Part shown: piece after piece, positions 16,393 through 26,400 of the stretch
Numbering within the stretch: position 1 is the stretch's first letter
How the letters are laid out: every line of letters begins with the position of its first letter
The notes under the pieces: model-generated
Told to the model about the DNA's origin: nothing
Database searches by the model: none
What the model saw: only the letters and a program-made list of their open reading frames with translations
Translations under genes and position numbers: made by a program
Source of the DNA: Pseudomonadota bacterium
GTDB lineage: Bacteria > Pseudomonadota > Alphaproteobacteria > Micropepsales > Micropepsaceae
Assembly (NCBI GenBank): GCA_029778105.1
Contig: JAKOQZ010000159.1
Location: forward strand, 1-32,425
Direction: 5' to 3'
DNA length: 32,425 nucleotides

Positions 16393-16869
16393 ATGAAGAT
16401 CATGACTCTCGGACTGCGCGCCGCCCTTGTGGTCGCGCTGGCCGGCTCTCTCGGGGCATGCGCCTCTTCCATGATGAGCTCGAACACCGTTGACCGGAAC
16501 GACGTGGGCCGGATGGACCGCGCCGTGTCGGGCGTGATCGTCGATGCGCGTCAGGTCACCATCGGCGGCACCAAGTCGGGCGTCGGCGCGACGGTCGGCG
16601 CCGTGGCGGGCGGCGTCGCCGGCTCGCAGATCGGCGGCGGCCAGACCGAGCACATCCTGGCCGGTCTCGTCGGCGCGACGGCCGGCGCCCTGATCGGCGA
16701 CGCGGTCGAGGAAGGCGCGACCAAGCAGCCCGGCATCGAGTACGCGATCCGTCTCGACAGCGGCGAGATGATCTACGTCGTCCAGCCGGCGGATTACATC
16801 ATCCGCAACGGCACGCGCGTCGACGTCGTCTATGGCGGCGGCCGCGCCCGCGTGGTGCCGCGCCGCTAA
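16393..16869 (+). CDS. Glycine-zipper outer-membrane lipoprotein (SlyB-like)
   Basis: A 158-residue lipoprotein. ATG 16393 begins a lipoprotein signal (MKIMTLGLRAALVVALAGSLGAC) with the predicted lipidated Cys at C23 in LGAC. An upstream in-frame ATG at 16336 lacks a sensible signal and is rejected. Residues ~60-100 form a glycine-zipper 2TM region (GVGATVGAVAGGVAGSQIGGG, GLVGATAGALIGDAVEEG), then a small beta domain (EYAIRLDSGEMIYVVQPAD, GTRVDVVYGGGRARVV). This matches SlyB/Pcp-type proteins, which in enterics respond to Mg and stabilise the outer membrane. It is a monocistronic unit flanked by terminator-like hairpins on both sides. Confidence 0.88.
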   Translation: MKIMTLGLRAALVVALAGSLGACASSMMSSNTVDRNDVGRMDRAVSGVIVDARQVTIGGTKSGVGATVGAVAGGVAGSQIGGGQTEHILAGLVGATAGALIGDAVEEGATKQPGIEYAIRLDSGEMIYVVQPADYIIRNGTRVDVVYGGGRARVVPRR

Positions 16870-16891
16870 ATCCCGCTTTTCGGGTTTGAAG

Positions 16892-16926
16892 AACGGCCGG
16901 AGGGCGACCTCCGGCCGTTTCTTTTT
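16892..16926 (+). terminator. Strong intrinsic terminator after the lipoprotein gene
   Basis: Perfect 12-bp stem: AACGGCCGGAGG (16892-16903) with CCTCCGGCCGTT (16908-16919), closed by a GNRA-type GCGA tetraloop and followed by TCTTTTT. It lies 23 bases after the lipoprotein stop and separates it from rpe. Confidence 0.9.
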
Positions 16927-16973
16927 GGCCGTTTTTCTTTGAGCGCTGCGCGAAACGCATGTTAGGCAGGCGC

Positions 16974-17633
16974 ATGGCTGCTTCGCTGAAAATCGCGCCG
17001 TCGATCCTCTCCGCCGACTTCGCGCGGCTGGGCGAGGAAGTGCGCGCCATCGACAGGGCGGGCGCCGACTATATCCATATCGACGTGATGGACGGGCATT
17101 ACGTGCCCAACATCACCATCGGCCCGGCCGTGGTCGCGGCGCTGAGGCCGCACACGAAGAAGCCCTTCGACGTGCATCTGATGATTTCCCCGGTCGATCC
17201 CTATGTGGCGGCCTTCGCCGAGGCCGGGGCCGACATCATCACCGTGCACCCGGAAGCGGGGCCGCATGTCCACCGCACGCTTCAGCTCATCCGCAGCCTG
17301 GGGAAGAAGGCCGGCGTGGTGCTGAACCCCGGCACGCCGGTGGAGACGCTGGACAATCTGATGGACCTCGCCGACCTCATTCTGGTGATGAGCGTCAATC
17401 CCGGCTTCGGCGGACAGAGCTTCATCGCCAGCCAGCTGAAAAAGATCGAAGCCGTCGCCACGCGCATCGCCGCCTCCGGGCGCGCGATCGAGCTTGAGGT
17501 CGACGGCGGGGTGAACCCCGAGACGGCGCGCAGTTGCGTCGCCGCCGGGGCCAATGTGCTTGTGGCCGGATCGGCCGTCTTCAAGGGCGGAGAGACCGCC
17601 TATGCGGGCAATATCGGAGCGCTTCGCGGCTGA
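16974..17633 (+). CDS. rpe: Ribulose-phosphate 3-epimerase
   Basis: A 219-residue TIM-barrel enzyme, full length for Rpe. ATG 16974 is preferred to ATG 16959 because AGGC-type purines precede it and it starts at [12 protein letters not shown]. Conserved elements: PSILSADF (9-16), H35 and D37 in [14 protein letters not shown]68 in [15 protein letters not shown] (142-150), and D177 in EVDGGVN. These are the metal and acid/base residues that interconvert D-ribulose 5-phosphate and D-xylulose 5-phosphate in the pentose phosphate pathway. The end overlaps the start of the heparinase-family gene by 32 bases, so the two are probably co-translated. Confidence 0.97.
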   Translation: MAASLKIAPSILSADFARLGEEVRAIDRAGADYIHIDVMDGHYVPNITIGPAVVAALRPHTKKPFDVHLMISPVDPYVAAFAEAGADIITVHPEAGPHVHRTLQLIRSLGKKAGVVLNPGTPVETLDNLMDLADLILVMSVNPGFGGQSFIASQLKKIEAVATRIAASGRAIELEVDGGVNPETARSCVAAGANVLVAGSAVFKGGETAYAGNIGALRG

Positions 17634-19371
17634 CCCCGCGCCTGCCGCGCCCAAAGCGCCGCGCGTGCCCTATCCGGGACTCGCGGCGGCGCTCGCGCGC
17701 GATGCCGCCGAGCGGCTGAAAGACGCGGCGCGGGCGAAATTCTATCGCAGCCCCCTCGCCCGGCTGGGTCTGGCCGGGCCGCTGCCCGCCCATCTCGCGG
17801 TCACGCCCGATGCGCTGGCTCCGGCGACGCTTGAGGGCGCGCAGGACATTCTGCGCGGCGCCTTTGCGCTGGAGACGGGCAGCCTGGCCGTGCGCGGCCA
17901 GTCGCCCTTCGATGCCGAGGCCGACAGCGCCGTGCGCGCCGAACTGCACCGTTTCGGCTGGCTGGCGCATCTTGAGAAAGCCGGCGGACGCACCGCCGAG
18001 GGCGTCGCCCGGGCGCTGACCGAGGACTGGCTCGACCGCTTCGAAAGCTGGCACGCGCTGAGCTGGCGGCCCGACGTGCTGGGTCCGCGCCTCGTCGCCT
18101 GGGCCGCCCATTTCCGCTTTCTCACAAGCGACCACGATCTGGTGTTCCGCTCGCGCCTGATGCGGGCGATGGCCGAAGAGACGCGCCATCTGGCGCGCAG
18201 CGTCGATGACCTCCCCGAAGGCCCGGCGCGGCTCGCCGCCGCCGCCGCGCTGGCGGTGATGGCCGCCGCCATGCCCGAGGCGGTGAAGCGGCCCGAGCGC
18301 GCCTTCGCCGCGCTGGCCGCCGCCATCGGCGGCACGTTCGGCGCCGATGGCGGCATCGTCACGCGCAGCCCGCACGACCAGGCCGAGGCGGTGGCGGCGC
18401 TCGCGCGGGTGAAGCGGGCGCTGGGCGATGCCCGCATGGCCATGCCGCCGGCCTTCGAGGCCGCGCTGGCGGCCGCGGAGGCGCGGCTGGCCATGCTGCG
18501 CTTCGGCGACGGGGGACTTGCGTGTTTTCACGCCAGCCGCGAGGGCGACCGGGTGCTGCTGGGCGATATCGCCGGCGGCGCCCGCCCGGCCGGCCCGTCA
18601 TTCGCCCCCGATATGGGCTTTGCCCGGCTGGCAGGCGGCGAGAGCGTGGCGCTGCTCGATTGCGGCGGGCCGCCGCCGGGCGTCTTCGCGGCAGCCGCCC
18701 ATGCCGCGCCGCTGGCCTTTGAATTCGCGCATGGCGAGCAGCGCCTGATCGTCAATGGCGGCGTCGCCCGGCGGCGCGGGCCCGGCTGGATCGACGCCGC
18801 GCGGCGCACGGCGGCCCATTCCACGCTGCAGATCGGCGAGGCCGATGCCGGCGCCCTGCTGGACGGCGGGCCGGCCAGGCGGCTGGGACCGCGCCTTTAT
18901 GGCGGACGGTGCGAAGGGACAGCCGCCTTCAGCGATGAAGGCGGCTGGGCGGAGGGCAGCCACGATCTGTGGAAGCCGCGCTTCGGCGCGACCCACCGGC
19001 GGCGGCTGTTTCTGGACGCGGCCGGCGAGGATCTGCGCGGGGAAGACGTGCTCACCCGCGAACGGCCGCGCGGCGTTCTGGAGCCCGTCGTCCGTTTTCT
19101 CGTGCATCCCGACGTCAAGGTAACCCTGGCCCAGGGCGGCGACAGCGCGATCCTGGCGCCGCCGGGCGGTCCGACCTGGCGGTTTCGCGCCGTAGCCGGG
19201 GGCCAAGACGAGCGGCTGGCGCTGGAAGAGGCCGTCTATATGGGCGGCGAGGCCGTGCGGCGGACGCAGGCGATCGCCATCCGCGCCGTCATGACGGAAC
19301 AGAGCTGGACCCTGCGCTGGGCGCTGAAGACCGAAAGCCCCGCGCACCGGCCAAGGCGGCGCTTGGTCTGA
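17602..19371 (+). CDS. Heparinase II/III family protein
   Basis: A 589-residue protein. It has an N-terminal alpha/alpha-toroid region (about 40-290, with [26 protein letters not shown]) and a C-terminal beta-sandwich heparinase II/III-like domain (about 300-570), including [68 protein letters not shown] and [21 protein letters not shown]. The fold cleaves or binds acidic polysaccharides. This alphaproteobacterial type, between rpe and purH, has no settled substrate and no visible signal peptide, so a lyase activity should not be assumed. ATG 17602 (GGAGAG upstream) is inside the 3' end of rpe. Confidence 0.85.
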   Translation: MRAISERFAADPAPAAPKAPRVPYPGLAAALARDAAERLKDAARAKFYRSPLARLGLAGPLPAHLAVTPDALAPATLEGAQDILRGAFALETGSLAVRGQSPFDAEADSAVRAELHRFGWLAHLEKAGGRTAEGVARALTEDWLDRFESWHALSWRPDVLGPRLVAWAAHFRFLTSDHDLVFRSRLMRAMAEETRHLARSVDDLPEGPARLAAAAALAVMAAAMPEAVKRPERAFAALAAAIGGTFGADGGIVTRSPHDQAEAVAALARVKRALGDARMAMPPAFEAALAAAEARLAMLRFGDGGLACFHASREGDRVLLGDIAGGARPAGPSFAPDMGFARLAGGESVALLDCGGPPPGVFAAAAHAAPLAFEFAHGEQRLIVNGGVARRRGPGWIDAARRTAAHSTLQIGEADAGALLDGGPARRLGPRLYGGRCEGTAAFSDEGGWAEGSHDLWKPRFGATHRRRLFLDAAGEDLRGEDVLTRERPRGVLEPVVRFLVHPDVKVTLAQGGDSAILAPPGGPTWRFRAVAGGQDERLALEEAVYMGGEAVRRTQAIAIRAVMTEQSWTLRWALKTESPAHRPRRRLV

Positions 19372-19429
19372 CCGCATGGCGCGTGCTACCAGCCGCGCCA
19401 TTCCGCGACCCCGTCCCGAGGCCCATGCC

Positions 19430-21028
19430 ATGACCGACACGACGCGCCGTCCGATCCGCCGGGCGCTGCTTTCCGTTTACGACAAGACGGGGCTGGTCGA
19501 TCTGGGCAAGGCGCTGGCCGAACGGGGCGTGACGCTAGTCTCGACCGGCGGCTCGGCCAAGGCGCTGCGCGAGGCCGGGCTGAAGGTGCATGACGTCGCC
19601 GAGATCACCGGCTTTCCCGAGATGATGGACGGGCGGGTGAAGACGCTGCACCCCAAGGTGCATGGCGGCCTGCTGGCGATCCGCGAGAACGCCGAACACG
19701 CCCGGGCGATGAGCGAGCACGGCATCGAAGGCATCGACCTGCTGGTCTCCAACCTCTACCCCTTCGAGGCGACCGTCGCCGCGACCGACGATTTCGACGC
19801 CATCGTCGAACAGATCGATATCGGCGGCCCGGCGATGATCCGCGCCGCGTCCAAGAACCACGCCTATGTGACGGTCGCGACCGACCCGGCCGACTATGCC
19901 CGCATCCTCGCCCAGCACGACGAGGGCGGCGTCACCGCGGCGCTGCGCCGCGAGCTTTCGGCCAAGGCCTTCGGCCGCACCGCGAATTATGACGCCGCGA
20001 TTTCGGGCTGGTTCGAGAAATGGCGCGCCAAAGCGGGTGAGACCGAAACCGTGCCCTCGCGCATGACGATCTCCGGCAATCTGCGCCAGGCGCTGCGCTA
20101 TGGCGAAAACCCCCATCAGCACGCGGCGTTCTACGTCACCGACGCGCGCCCCGGCGTCGCCACCGCGCGCCAGGTGCAGGGCAAGGAGCTGAGCTACAAC
20201 AACATCAACGACACCGACGCGGCCTACGAGCTGGTCGCCGAGTTCGACGCCGCGACGCCGGCCGTCGCGATCATCAAGCACGCCAATCCCTGCGGCGTCG
20301 CGACCGGCGCGTCGCTGAAGGATGCCTATGAGAAGGCCTATCTGTGCGACACGGTCAGCGCCTTCGGCGGCATCGTGGCGCTGAACCGCGCGCTCGACGC
20401 CGCGACGGCCGAGGAGATCGCGAAGATCTTCACCGAAGTGATCATCGCGCCGGGGGCCAGCGACGAGGCGATGGCGATCATCGCGGCGAAGAAGAACCTG
20501 CGCCTGTTGCTGACGGACGCGCTGCCCGATCCGGCGGCGGCGGGCCTCGCCTTCAAGACCGTCGCAGGCGGCTTCCTGATGCAGGAACGCGACGCCAAAC
20601 GCGTGACGGCGGCGGATCTGAAGATCGTCACGAAACGGCAGCCGACGGCGCAGGAGCTGGCCGACATGCTGTTCGCCTTCACCGTGGCCAAGCACGTGAA
20701 GTCGAACGCCATCGTCTACGCCAAGGACGGCCAGACCGCCGGCATCGGCGCGGGCCAGATGAACCGTCGCGAAAGCTCGCGCATCGGCGCCTGGAAGGCG
20801 GAAGATGCACGTGAGGCCGCAGGCTGGTCGGAAGCCAAGACCAAGGGCTCGGCCGCCGCGTCGGATGCCTTCTTCCCGTTCGCCGACGGCTTGCTGGAAT
20901 GCGTGAAGGCCGGCGCGACCGCCGTCATCCAGCCCGGCGGCTCGATGCGCGACGCCGAAGTGATCGCCGCCGCCGACGAGGCCGGCATCGCCATGGCCTT
21001 CACCGGCGTACGCCACTTCCGCCACTGA
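19430..21028 (+). CDS. purH: Bifunctional AICAR formyltransferase / IMP cyclohydrolase
   Basis: A 532-residue PurH catalysing the last two steps of purine synthesis: formylation of AICAR and ring closure to IMP. ATG 19430 is chosen because it directly precedes [20 protein letters not shown]; the frame extends upstream to 19376 without conservation. The N-terminal MGS-like cyclohydrolase domain (about 10-200) shows [30 protein letters not shown] and [10 protein letters not shown]. The transformylase domain has [14 protein letters not shown], catalytic-region K283-H284 in [25 protein letters not shown] and [14 protein letters not shown]. It follows the heparinase gene by 58 bases. Confidence 0.98.
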   Translation: MTDTTRRPIRRALLSVYDKTGLVDLGKALAERGVTLVSTGGSAKALREAGLKVHDVAEITGFPEMMDGRVKTLHPKVHGGLLAIRENAEHARAMSEHGIEGIDLLVSNLYPFEATVAATDDFDAIVEQIDIGGPAMIRAASKNHAYVTVATDPADYARILAQHDEGGVTAALRRELSAKAFGRTANYDAAISGWFEKWRAKAGETETVPSRMTISGNLRQALRYGENPHQHAAFYVTDARPGVATARQVQGKELSYNNINDTDAAYELVAEFDAATPAVAIIKHANPCGVATGASLKDAYEKAYLCDTVSAFGGIVALNRALDAATAEEIAKIFTEVIIAPGASDEAMAIIAAKKNLRLLLTDALPDPAAAGLAFKTVAGGFLMQERDAKRVTAADLKIVTKRQPTAQELADMLFAFTVAKHVKSNAIVYAKDGQTAGIGAGQMNRRESSRIGAWKAEDAREAAGWSEAKTKGSAAASDAFFPFADGLLECVKAGATAVIQPGGSMRDAEVIAAADEAGIAMAFTGVRHFRH

Positions 21029-21033
21029 GGGCA

Positions 21034-21055
21034 GCGGCCCGCCGCGGCGGGCCGC
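21034..21055. terminator. Bidirectional palindrome between purH and the MFS gene
   Basis: A perfect 22-base palindrome (half-site GCGGCCCGCCG, 21034-21044) fills the 31-base gap between two convergent genes. It can fold on either strand as a 9-bp stem with a 4-base loop. No T-tract follows, so termination may need Rho. Confidence 0.6.
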
Positions 21056-21059
21056 GCGG

Positions 21060-22505
21060 TCAGTCCTTCGCCACCGCCCGCTCGTCCTTCACGAAGAGCA
21101 TGCCGATAAGGCCGATGGCGAGGAAGATGAGGATCGAGGCCATGCCGGCGGCCTGGCTGTCGAACCAGCGGGTGAAGGCGCCGACGACGAAGGGCGCCAT
21201 GAAGGCCGTCGCCGTGCCCGAAAGCGCATAGAGCCCGAAGAACTCCGCCATTTTCTCGGGCGGCGCGATGCGCGCCAGCATGGTGCGGCTGTTGGCATAG
21301 GCCGCCGTGATGAAGATCGCGATCAGGATGACGAGGCCGACATAGACCGCCTCGGGGACCGTGTTGAAGAACGGCCCGTCATAGAGCACCGGCACCGTTT
21401 CGGGCGTCCAGGTCCAGATGCCCAGCACCGAAGTCGGCGTCGTCAGCAGCGAGGCGACGAGGCCGATCGCCGTGCCCGAGATCGAAACGAGGATCGCCTT
21501 CTGCGAGCCGAGATGATCGTCCAGCCAGCCGCCGACGAAGCCGCCGGCCACCGCAAAGATCGACAGCGTCACGCCATAGGCCAGCATATCCAGCGGACCC
21601 CAGCTGAACGTGCCCGCCACATAGATGCCGCCGAAGGTGAGGATCGCGGTCTTGCCGTCATTGTAGAACATGCGCGCCAGCAGATAAGTGGCGACATTGC
21701 GGTAATGCAGCGCATCGCGCAGCGTCTTGAGCACGCGCGAGACGCCCTTGGTCACCGCCGTGCCGAGCGGCAGCCCCGAAGACGCGCGGTCCGGCGTAAA
21801 CAGCAGCAGCGGCAGCGTGAAGACGAGCAGCCATATGGCCGTGATCGGGCCCGAGATCCGCTCGGTCTGATGCGCCGCGCGGTCGAGCCCGAACAGCGGT
21901 TCGCCGGGCACGAAGCCCCAGCCGACGAGACCGGGCAGCGCGAACGCCCACAGCATGAACAGCAGCATGATCAGCCCGGCGAGATTGCCCAGCGCAAGGC
22001 CGAGACCCGAGATCGCGCCGACGCGCTTGTGGCTGCAGATTTCCGGCAGCATCGCGTTGTGGAAGACGGCGGTGAATTCGAACAGCACGTTGTTGGCGAC
22101 GATGATGAAGCCGATCACCCAGAGCGGCAGCATCGCTTCGTCCGGCACCGCGAACCACAGGCTGAACGTCAGCAGCGCCAGGACGAAGGCAAAGCCGGCG
22201 ATCCACGGCTTGCGCCGTCCGCCGAGATCGGCCACCGCGCCGAGGATGGGCGCAAGAAACGCGATGACGAACCCGCCAAGGCTTGAGAGATCGCCCCACA
22301 ACGCCTGTCCCGCCACGGGGTCGCCGACCAGATCGCCGGAGAAATACGGCGCGAAGACATAGATGGTGATAAGAAGGACGTAAGGGTTTCGCGCCCATTC
22401 GAAGAGCGCCCAGCTGACCTGACCTTTGGTCGAGGCCGCGACGCCGCCGGAGGCGGACACGCGCGGATCGTCGGCGGCCGATCCGGCCGCGATACCCTGA
22501 GACAT
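21060..22505 (-). CDS. MFS transporter, UMF1 (Atg22-like) family
   Basis: A 481-residue membrane protein with about 12 hydrophobic segments. The N-terminal [21 protein letters not shown] block is characteristic of UMF1/vacuole-effluxer (Atg22-like) MFS proteins. Other landmarks are the loop LGGRRKPW between helices 2 and 3, and FNDGK-like [19 protein letters not shown] in the second half. Fungal Atg22 exports amino acids from the vacuole; substrates of bacterial members are unknown. The start is ATG 22505 with AAGGGAAA upstream. It is convergent with purH and divergent from the EamA transporter gene. Confidence 0.9.
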   Translation of the reverse strand: MSQGIAAGSAADDPRVSASGGVAASTKGQVSWALFEWARNPYVLLITIYVFAPYFSGDLVGDPVAGQALWGDLSSLGGFVIAFLAPILGAVADLGGRRKPWIAGFAFVLALLTFSLWFAVPDEAMLPLWVIGFIIVANNVLFEFTAVFHNAMLPEICSHKRVGAISGLGLALGNLAGLIMLLFMLWAFALPGLVGWGFVPGEPLFGLDRAAHQTERISGPITAIWLLVFTLPLLLFTPDRASSGLPLGTAVTKGVSRVLKTLRDALHYRNVATYLLARMFYNDGKTAILTFGGIYVAGTFSWGPLDMLAYGVTLSIFAVAGGFVGGWLDDHLGSQKAILVSISGTAIGLVASLLTTPTSVLGIWTWTPETVPVLYDGPFFNTVPEAVYVGLVILIAIFITAAYANSRTMLARIAPPEKMAEFFGLYALSGTATAFMAPFVVGAFTRWFDSQAAGMASILIFLAIGLIGMLFVKDERAVAKD

Positions 22506-22630
22506 CGGCGTTTCCCTTTTTATAGCTTTGCGCCGAGCCTCTACCCGCTTTCGCCCCGGCGCAAGCGGCGTTGACGGCCCCCGGACGTCATGCGACGGCG
22601 GGTCGCCCGCCCCGCCTTTAGGACCCCGCC

Positions 22631-23461
22631 TTGCCCATCGAAGCCGCCCTTGCCGCCCTCGCCGCTGCGGTCCTGCACGCGGTGTGGAACGCGCTGGTCA
22701 AGGGCGGCGGCGATCCGCTGCTCGACCTCGCCATCGTCTGGGGCGGCTCGGCGCTGGTGGCGCTCGCCTGCGTGCCGTTCGTGGCGCTGCCGGTGGCGGC
22801 GGCCTGGCCCTATCTGCTGGCGACCCTGCTGATCCACATGCCCTATGGCCTGCTGCTGGCCGCCGCCTATCGCGCCGGCAGCCTCAGCCACGTCTACACC
22901 GTGGCGCGGGGCACGCCGCCGATGCTGATCGCGCTCGCCACCGCGCTGTTCGTGGAGACACTGACGCCGGGCCAGTATCTCGGCATCGCCATCATCAGCA
23001 CAGGCATCCTGACCACCGGCTTCGCGCCGCACGCGCCGGCGAAGGCGACCGTGCTGGCGCTCTGCGTCGCGGTCACCATCGCCGCCTATTCCATTCTCGA
23101 CGGTCTGGGCGCGCGGGCCAGCGGCGAGCCCATCGGCTATGCCGTGTGGTTCTTCGTGCTGATGGGCGCGGTCTTCGTCGCGCTGGTCGGCGCCTGGCGC
23201 GGGCCGCGCCAGCTCGCGGCCTACGCACGCACCAACTGGCGGCGCGCCGCGATCGGCGGCCCGGCCGGCGCGCTCGGCTATGGCCTGGTGCTGTGGGCGA
23301 TGAGCTTCGCCCCCGTCGCGGGGGTCAGCGCCTTGCGCGAAACCAGCGTCGCCATCGCCGTCTTCATCGGCTGGTGGTTCATGGGCGACCCGATGAGCAA
23401 ACGCCGCGTCGCAGGGGCCTGTCTCGTCCTCTGCGGCGCGGCGGTACTGAAGTTCACATAG
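22631..23461 (+). CDS. EamA/DMT-family transporter
   Basis: A 276-residue inner-membrane protein with about 10 hydrophobic segments arranged as two EamA repeats, the drug/metabolite transporter pattern. Diagnostic phrases are AVLHAVWNALVKGG at the N-terminus, YRAGSLSHVYTVARGTPPM in the first half, and ALRETSVAIAVFIGWWFMGDPMSKRR in the second. The start is TTG 22631 with AGGA 7-8 bases upstream; no ATG or GTG start is better placed. Substrate unknown; exporters of this family move amino acids, sugars or drugs. The TAG stop overlaps the convergent NAD-GDH gene end by 8 bases (23454-23461). Confidence 0.9.
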   Translation: MPIEAALAALAAAVLHAVWNALVKGGGDPLLDLAIVWGGSALVALACVPFVALPVAAAWPYLLATLLIHMPYGLLLAAAYRAGSLSHVYTVARGTPPMLIALATALFVETLTPGQYLGIAIISTGILTTGFAPHAPAKATVLALCVAVTIAAYSILDGLGARASGEPIGYAVWFFVLMGAVFVALVGAWRGPRQLAAYARTNWRRAAIGGPAGALGYGLVLWAMSFAPVAGVSALRETSVAIAVFIGWWFMGDPMSKRRVAGACLVLCGAAVLKFT

Positions 23462-26400
23462 CCAGATCGCGCAATTGCGCCGCGCCCAGCGCCAGCTTGG
23501 CGGGCGTGAAGGCGCCGTCGCGTTCCAGCTCGGCGATCAGCGCCTGGGCGCGCGCGATGCCGGCCCGGGCGCTGTCCGCCCATGCCGAGACCGCCGCCGC
23601 GCCCTGTTCGCGCGTCGCATCTGTCGCCGCGACGCCCTTGAGCGCCTTGGCGGCCACGAGGCGCTGGATGGCGAAGAGATCGTCTTCGATGCGGGTGAGC
23701 GAGAGCGCATCCCAGTGGCCCGACGGCGTGATGCGCGCCGCCTGCTCGCGCAGCCGGTCGATGCCGAGCGTCGCGCCCGCGGCGAAATAGGCGCCCGCGA
23801 CCGCGTCCAGCGGAATGCCGGTTTCGCCCGCCAGGCTGACCATGTCGGCCACCGTCGCGAATAGCGGCAGCGCGCCCGCTTCATCCGCCAGATCGTCGGG
23901 CACGCCCGCCTGCTGCAGCTTGGCGATGCGTGCGGTGACGGCGTCGCGCTCCAGCGGCGAGACGAGCCCTGAGAACGTGCCCTTCAGCGTGTCGATGCCG
24001 GCGCGATAGCGCGCGATGGTCTGGTCGATAGGCGCATCGGGCGCGACGTTGCGCAGCATCCAGATCGTCTCGCGCCGCATCAGCTCGATCGTGTCGCGGT
24101 GGATTTGGATCTGCGCCGCCGCCGGAACCTTGCCGTCCAGCGCATTGATGCGCTCGTAGAGATCGGCGAGGCGGAACGCGCCGGTCGCCATCGCGGCCGC
24201 GCGCGCCACGGCGGCGAGCCCCGCGCCCGACGCCTCGGCGATGCCCTGCACGAAGTCCGGCCCGGCGCGGTTGACGATGTCGTTGCACAGCAGCGTCGCG
24301 ACCAGTTCGCGGCGCAGGCGGTGGTTCTGGATTTCGGCGGCGAAGCGCGCGCGCACCGGCGGCGGGAAATAGCCGGCCAGATCGTCGGCGAAGGCCGGGT
24401 CTTCCGGCACCGCGCTTTCCAGCAGCGCTTCGTTCAGGTCGATCTTGGCATAGGCCAGCAGCACGGCGAGCTCGGGCCGGGTGAGGCCCTGGCCCGCGCC
24501 CTTCAGCGCCTGGATCGCCGCATCGTCGGGAAGGAACTCCACCGGCCGGTCCAGCTTGCCCTTGGCCTCCAGCGAGCGGATGAGGCGCTGATGCGCATCG
24601 ATCTCGCCCGCCGCGTCGCTTTCGGCGATCGAGAGCGCGAGGGTCTGGCGGTAATTGTCCTGCAGCACATGCGCCGCGACATCGTCGGTCATTTCGGCGA
24701 GCAGCGCGTCGCGCGCCTCGCGCGTGATCGCGCCCAGACCGGCTGCGGCGGCGAACAGGATCTTCAGGTTCACCTCGTGGTCCGAGGTGTCGACACCGGC
24801 CGAATTGTCGATCGCGTCGGTATTGAGGCGCACGCCCGCGCGCGCCGCCTCGATGCGGCCGAGCTGAGTCGCGCCCAGATTGGCGCCCTCGCCGATGACT
24901 TTCGCGCGCACCTCGCGCCCGTCGATGCGGATCGCGTCATTGGCGCGGTCGCCCGCCTGCGCGTGGCTCTGGCTGGAGGCCTTGATGTAGGTGCCGATGC
25001 CGCCGAACCACAGAAGATCGACCTGCGCTTTCAGGATCGCGGTCATCAGCTCGAAGGGGGTGAGCTTGTCGGCCTCGATGCCCAGCAGCGTCCTGATCTC
25101 GGGCGTCAAGGGAATCGACTTCAGCGAACGCGAGAAGACGCCGCCGCCCTTCGAGATCAACGCCTTGTCGTAATCCGCCCATGACGAGCGCGGCAGGTCG
25201 AACAGACGGCGGCGTTCCGCGAAGCTCTTCGCCGTGTCGGGATCGGGATCGATGAAGATGTCGCGATGGTCGAACGCCGCGACCAGCCGGATGGCGGGCG
25301 ATAGCAGCATCCCATTGCCGAACACATCGCCCGACATGTCGCCGACGCCGGCCACCGTGAACGGCGTCGTCTGGATGTCGGTGCCCATCTCGCGGAAATG
25401 GCGTTTGACGGCCTCCCACGCGCCCCGCGCGGTGATGCCCATCTTCTTGTGGTCATAGCCGGCCGATCCGCCGCTGGCGAAGGCGTCGTCCAGCCAGAAA
25501 CCGCGCTTCTGCGAGATGGCGTTGGCGGTGTCGGAGAAGGTCGCCGTGCCCTTGTCGGCCGCGACGACGAGATAGGGATCGTCGCCGTCGATGCGCACCA
25601 CATCCTTCGGCGGCACGATGGCGCCGTCGGCGGCGATGTTGTCGGTGATGTCGAGCAGCGCGCCGATGAAGATCGTATAGGCCGCCACGCCTTCCGCGTT
25701 CACCGCCTCGCGCGAGGCCTCTTTCGGCAGCGCCTTGGGATAGAAGCCGCCTTTGGAGCCGACCGGCACGATGACGGCGTTCTTCACCTGCTGCGCCTTC
25801 ACCAGGCCCAGAATCTCCGTGCGGAAATCCTCGCGCCGGTCCGACCAGCGAATGCCGCCGCGCGCAACGCGGCCAAAGCGCAGGTGCACGCCCTCGACGC
25901 GCGGGGAGTAGACGAAGATCTCCACCCACGGGCGCGGCGCCGGCAGCTCGTCCAGCTTCGTGCTGTCCAGCTTGAAGGCGAGCGCCGGCCGTTCGGCGCC
26001 GCTTTCGTCGCGCTGCCAGGCATTGGTGCGCAGCATCGCGTCGACGACATTGCGGAAGCGGCGCAGGATGCGGTCTTCATCCAGGCTCTTCACATCGCCG
26101 AGCGCGTCTTCGATGCGCTGATGGACGTCGCCGGCGCCATCGCCCGGACGGCCCGGCTGGAAGCGCGCGGCGAAGAGATCGTAGATCAGTGCCGCGATAT
26201 CGGCGTTCCTGACCAGCGCCTCTTCCATATAGGGCTGGCTGAACTGGATGCCCGCCTGACGCAGGAATTTCGCGATCGCCCTCAGGATGGTCACCGCCTT
26301 GCGGTCGAGCCCGGAGGCGAGGGTCAGCGCGTTGAAGCCGTCATTCTCCGACACGCCGTTCCAGGCGGCGGCGACGGCGTCTTCGAAGGCGGCCTGGATA

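Noticed and set aside
19372-19429. Purine riboswitch or PurR-type operator before purH
   Set aside because: The 58-base gap shows no recognisable aptamer core or PurR palindrome.
19535-21025. Minus-strand open frame of 496 codons opposite purH
   Set aside because: No domain, biased composition typical of antisense frames, and purH is certain.
22506-22630. TATAAA-like hexamer (22519-22524, minus strand) as a promoter for the MFS gene
   Set aside because: It is so close to the ATG that the transcript would begin inside the ribosome-binding site; it is more likely part of an A-rich leader.
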